DNA from: Granulicella sp.
GTDB taxonomy: Bacteria > Acidobacteriota > Terriglobia > Terriglobales > Acidobacteriaceae
Length of the DNA: 64,000 bases
NCBI GenBank assembly: GCA_027450185.1
Contig: DAIDKF010000014.1
Coordinates: forward strand, 1-64,000
Direction: 5' to 3'
Shown here: positions 62,419 to 64,000 of the stretch, piece by piece
Layout: each line of letters opens with the position of its first letter
Numbering within the stretch: the stretch's first letter is position 1
The notes under the pieces: model-generated
Told to the model about the DNA's origin: nothing
The model's database searches: none
The model's input: only the letters and a program-made list of their open reading frames with translations
Position numbers and translations under genes: made by a program

Positions 62419-62424
62419 AGTCTA
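62419..62424 (-). promoter_or_regulatory. -10-like hexamer of mqnC
   Basis: Minus-strand TAGACT ends 6 nt before the GTG at 62412, identical in sequence and gap to the hydrolase gene at 25224. The GGAAGA between is too close to act as a normal ribosome site. Confidence 0.4.
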
Positions 62425-62644
62425 TCCCCGGATGGACCAGGCAAGCTCCATCCCCCACCCTCTCCATCCACTTTTTCCGCCCTTGACGCACCCTCTCCAC
62501 GGATCACGCCCGTGGTCTTCCATTGTCCGAAGAAGGACGCTGAGTATGCAGCCGTCCACCGGCGGCCCAGCCTGTGCCTCAACGCTCACCCTCTTTACCC
62601 GTAGCCCAACGAACCTCCGCAAGCGTCTACACTGTCAAAGAGAC

Positions 62645-63112
62645 GTGAAAGATCCGATACGCAAACTCAACGAACCCCGCGCCACCCCTGACGCCAAGCC
62701 GCTCCGCCGCGTCGTAGCCGCATTGATCCTCCGTGGCGAAGCCCCCAACTGCGAGGTCTTCATCTGCCAGCGCAGCGCCAGCCAGCCCATGGCCCTCAAG
62801 TGGGAGTTTCCTGGCGGCAAGATCGAGCCCGGCGAAACCTCCGAGCAGGCCCTTGCCCGCGAACTCTCCGAAGAGCTCGACATCAGCGCCACCATCGGCC
62901 ATCGCGTCACCACCATCCGTCACAGCTACCGCAACGGTGGCGCCATCGAAATCGAGTTCTTCCTCGTCCGCGACTACACCGGCGAGCCCGTGAATCGCAT
63001 CGCCATCTTCGAGCAGATGCTCTGGAGCCCCATCGTCCGTCTCCCCGATTACGACTTCCTCGCCGCCGACCTCACCCTCATCCGCGACCTTGCCGACGGC
63101 AAACTCCTCTGA
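62645..63112 (+). CDS. Nudix hydrolase, MutT-like
   Basis: A 155-residue Nudix protein. The Nudix box GGKIEPGETSEQALARELSEEL fits G-x5-E-x7-R-E-U-x-E-E-x-G-U. Before it lies RRVVAALILRGE and the WEFPGGK strand; after it, HRVTTIRHSYRNGGAIEIEFFLVR as in 8-oxo-dGTP hydrolases. It probably sanitises oxidised nucleotides. I set the start at GTG 62645, since MutT-like proteins begin near this point; the frame is open to 62222 but overlaps mqnC. Heptamer-type repeats begin directly after the stop. Confidence 0.82.
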   Translation: MKDPIRKLNEPRATPDAKPLRRVVAALILRGEAPNCEVFICQRSASQPMALKWEFPGGKIEPGETSEQALARELSEELDISATIGHRVTTIRHSYRNGGAIEIEFFLVRDYTGEPVNRIAIFEQMLWSPIVRLPDYDFLAADLTLIRDLADGKLL

Positions 63113-63140
63113 CCGTTATCCGTTCTCGGTTATCCGCTGC
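63113..63140. repeat. four heptamer-type repeats after the Nudix gene
   Basis: CCGTTAT, CCGTTCT, CGGTTAT and CCGCTGC follow one another from the base after the stop codon. It is the third gene-end heptamer array in this window. A less regular heptamer-like stretch (CAACTGA, CCACTAA) near 63223-63236 precedes the converging gene, but the two arms are not clearly complementary. Confidence 0.6.
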
Positions 63141-63233
63141 TGGCCGCGAGTTGCCTGATGGAGCAGGACCGCGAGCGTGGCACAGCGATAGGTCCTGTAC
63201 GCTACCGCACCGGGGGTATCTGGCAACTGACCA

Positions 63234-64000
63234 CTAACTCGCCACCTGGTGCAACTGCTGCCACACCATCACCACCGTCAGCCCCACCACAATCACCGTC
63301 GTCGCCCAAGCCACCACGTTGAACCAGTGCGAGTTTGTATGCTTGCCCATCAGCGCCTTGTTATTCACCAGCTTCAGCATGAAGTACAGCACGAACGGCA
63401 GCAGCACCCCATTGAGCACCTGCGAAAGAATCGTCATCGTCACCAGCGGAAAGTTCGGGATCAGCACCACCGCCGCTCCCGCCACAATCAGCAGCGAATA
63501 CAGCCAGTAAAAGAACGGAGCCTGGCCGAACTTCTTATCCACTCCGCTCTCGAATCCCAACCCCTCGCACACGCTGTACGCGGTTGAAATCGGCAACACG
63601 CTCGCCGCAAAAAATGAAGCATTGAACAGCCCCGCCGCAAACAGAATGTAGGCAAAGTCCCCCGCCAGCGGCCGCATCGCCGCCGCCGCATCCGACGGCA
63701 CATTGATGTTTCGCATCCCCGCTTTATACAGTGTCGCCGCGCACGCCACGATAATGAACCACGCCACGATATCCGTGAAGAAGCAGCCCACAATCACGTC
63801 CAGTCGCGACGCCGGATACTGCTTCACCGTAACCCCTTTTTCCACCACCGACGACTGCAGATAAAACTGCATCCACGGTGCGATCGTCGTACCCACCACG
63901 CCGATCACCATGTACACATAGTTGTGGTCGCGCCAAATCGCGCGCCCCGGCACCTTCACCGTCTCGATCATCGCCGCATGCCAGTCCGGCTGCGCCAGCA
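63234..64000 (-). CDS. Nramp-related divalent-cation transporter (5' part outside window)
   Basis: The C-terminal 255 or so residues of an inner-membrane Nramp/SLC11-like transporter; at least six spans are visible. The segment matching transmembrane helix 6 reads VVGTTIAPWMQFYLQSS. Classical Nramp proteins have M-P-H there, and the Met is a metal ligand; here the position is Ala before Pro. That replacement is typical of Nramp-related Mg2+ transporters rather than Mn2+/Fe2+ carriers. The frame continues past position 64000, so helices 1-5 and the start are missing. Confidence 0.8.
   Translation of the reverse strand, partial: LAQPDWHAAMIETVKVPGRAIWRDHNYVYMVIGVVGTTIAPWMQFYLQSSVVEKGVTVKQYPASRLDVIVGCFFTDIVAWFIIVACAATLYKAGMRNINVPSDAAAAMRPLAGDFAYILFAAGLFNASFFAASVLPISTAYSVCEGLGFESGVDKKFGQAPFFYWLYSLLIVAGAAVVLIPNFPLVTMTILSQVLNGVLLPFVLYFMLKLVNNKALMGKHTNSHWFNVVAWATTVIVVGLTVVMVWQQLHQVAS

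Noticed and set aside
62222-62644. Extended N terminus of the Nudix protein
   Set aside because: The open frame upstream overlaps mqnC and encodes low-complexity sequence; Nudix homology begins after 62645.

Overview
This 64 kb stretch of high-GC DNA looks like chromosome from a Terriglobia-type Acidobacteriota (Granulicella/Edaphobacter/Terriglobus-like). That is an inference from the overall protein flavour: a futalosine-route menaquinone enzyme, a Rieske/cytochrome b plus caa3 oxidase operon, secreted GH44, GH5, GH18 and GH20 enzymes, and a PDZ-containing kinase paired with an NtrC-like regulator. I saw no RNA genes, CRISPR arrays, insertion sequences or prophage genes. The window is densely coding and opens and closes inside genes (gpmI at the left, an Nramp-like transporter at the right).

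Layout. 1-14 kb holds five triose-phase glycolysis genes (gpmI, eno, gapA, pgk, tpiA), interspersed with a LytS-like kinase, an ArsR/AHSA1 pair, ribA, a nitroreductase, a DinB-like protein, a P-loop kinase, a RidA protein and a YeiH-type permease. 14-26.8 kb is mostly envelope and cell-wall work: lepB, a class-A beta-lactamase-like protein, murQ, murA, a methyltransferase, a TPR protein, an NfeD-like membrane protein, a beta-barrel, a SPOR protein, plsC, an M20 peptidase and two alpha/beta hydrolases. 27-31.6 kb is the PDZ histidine kinase with its NtrC-like regulator. 31.7-37.9 kb is a secreted polysaccharide-degrading group (SGNH esterase, GH5, GH44 lipoprotein). 38.4-40.1 kb is motAB.

40.1-48.1 kb is one tightly overlapped minus-strand operon: ctaC-ctaD-ctaE, an unnamed membrane protein, a dihaem cytochrome c, a Rieske protein, a cytochrome b fused to a cytochrome c domain, and ctaG. 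It should encode a quinol-to-oxygen chain that may form a supercomplex. 48.5-56.3 kb is an amino-sugar regulon (GH18, nagA, GH20, DeoR regulator, SIS-type deaminase candidate, GlcNAc kinase) that with murQ forms a route from chitin or wall sugars to fructose-6-phosphate. 56.4-61.3 kb is a sugar block (galM, araD, araB, LacI regulator), followed by mqnC, a Nudix hydrolase and the partial Nramp-like gene.

Three window-scale patterns stand out. At least eleven genes have a TANNNT -10-like hexamer ending 5-8 nt before the start codon and no usable Shine-Dalgarno, which suggests leaderless transcripts. Heptamer-period tandem repeats sit in three gene-end spacers, two of them with repeats in opposite orientation on both sides. 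The plus strand is G-rich on the left and C-rich on the right whatever the coding strand, changing over at about 38-50 kb, as expected near a replication terminus.
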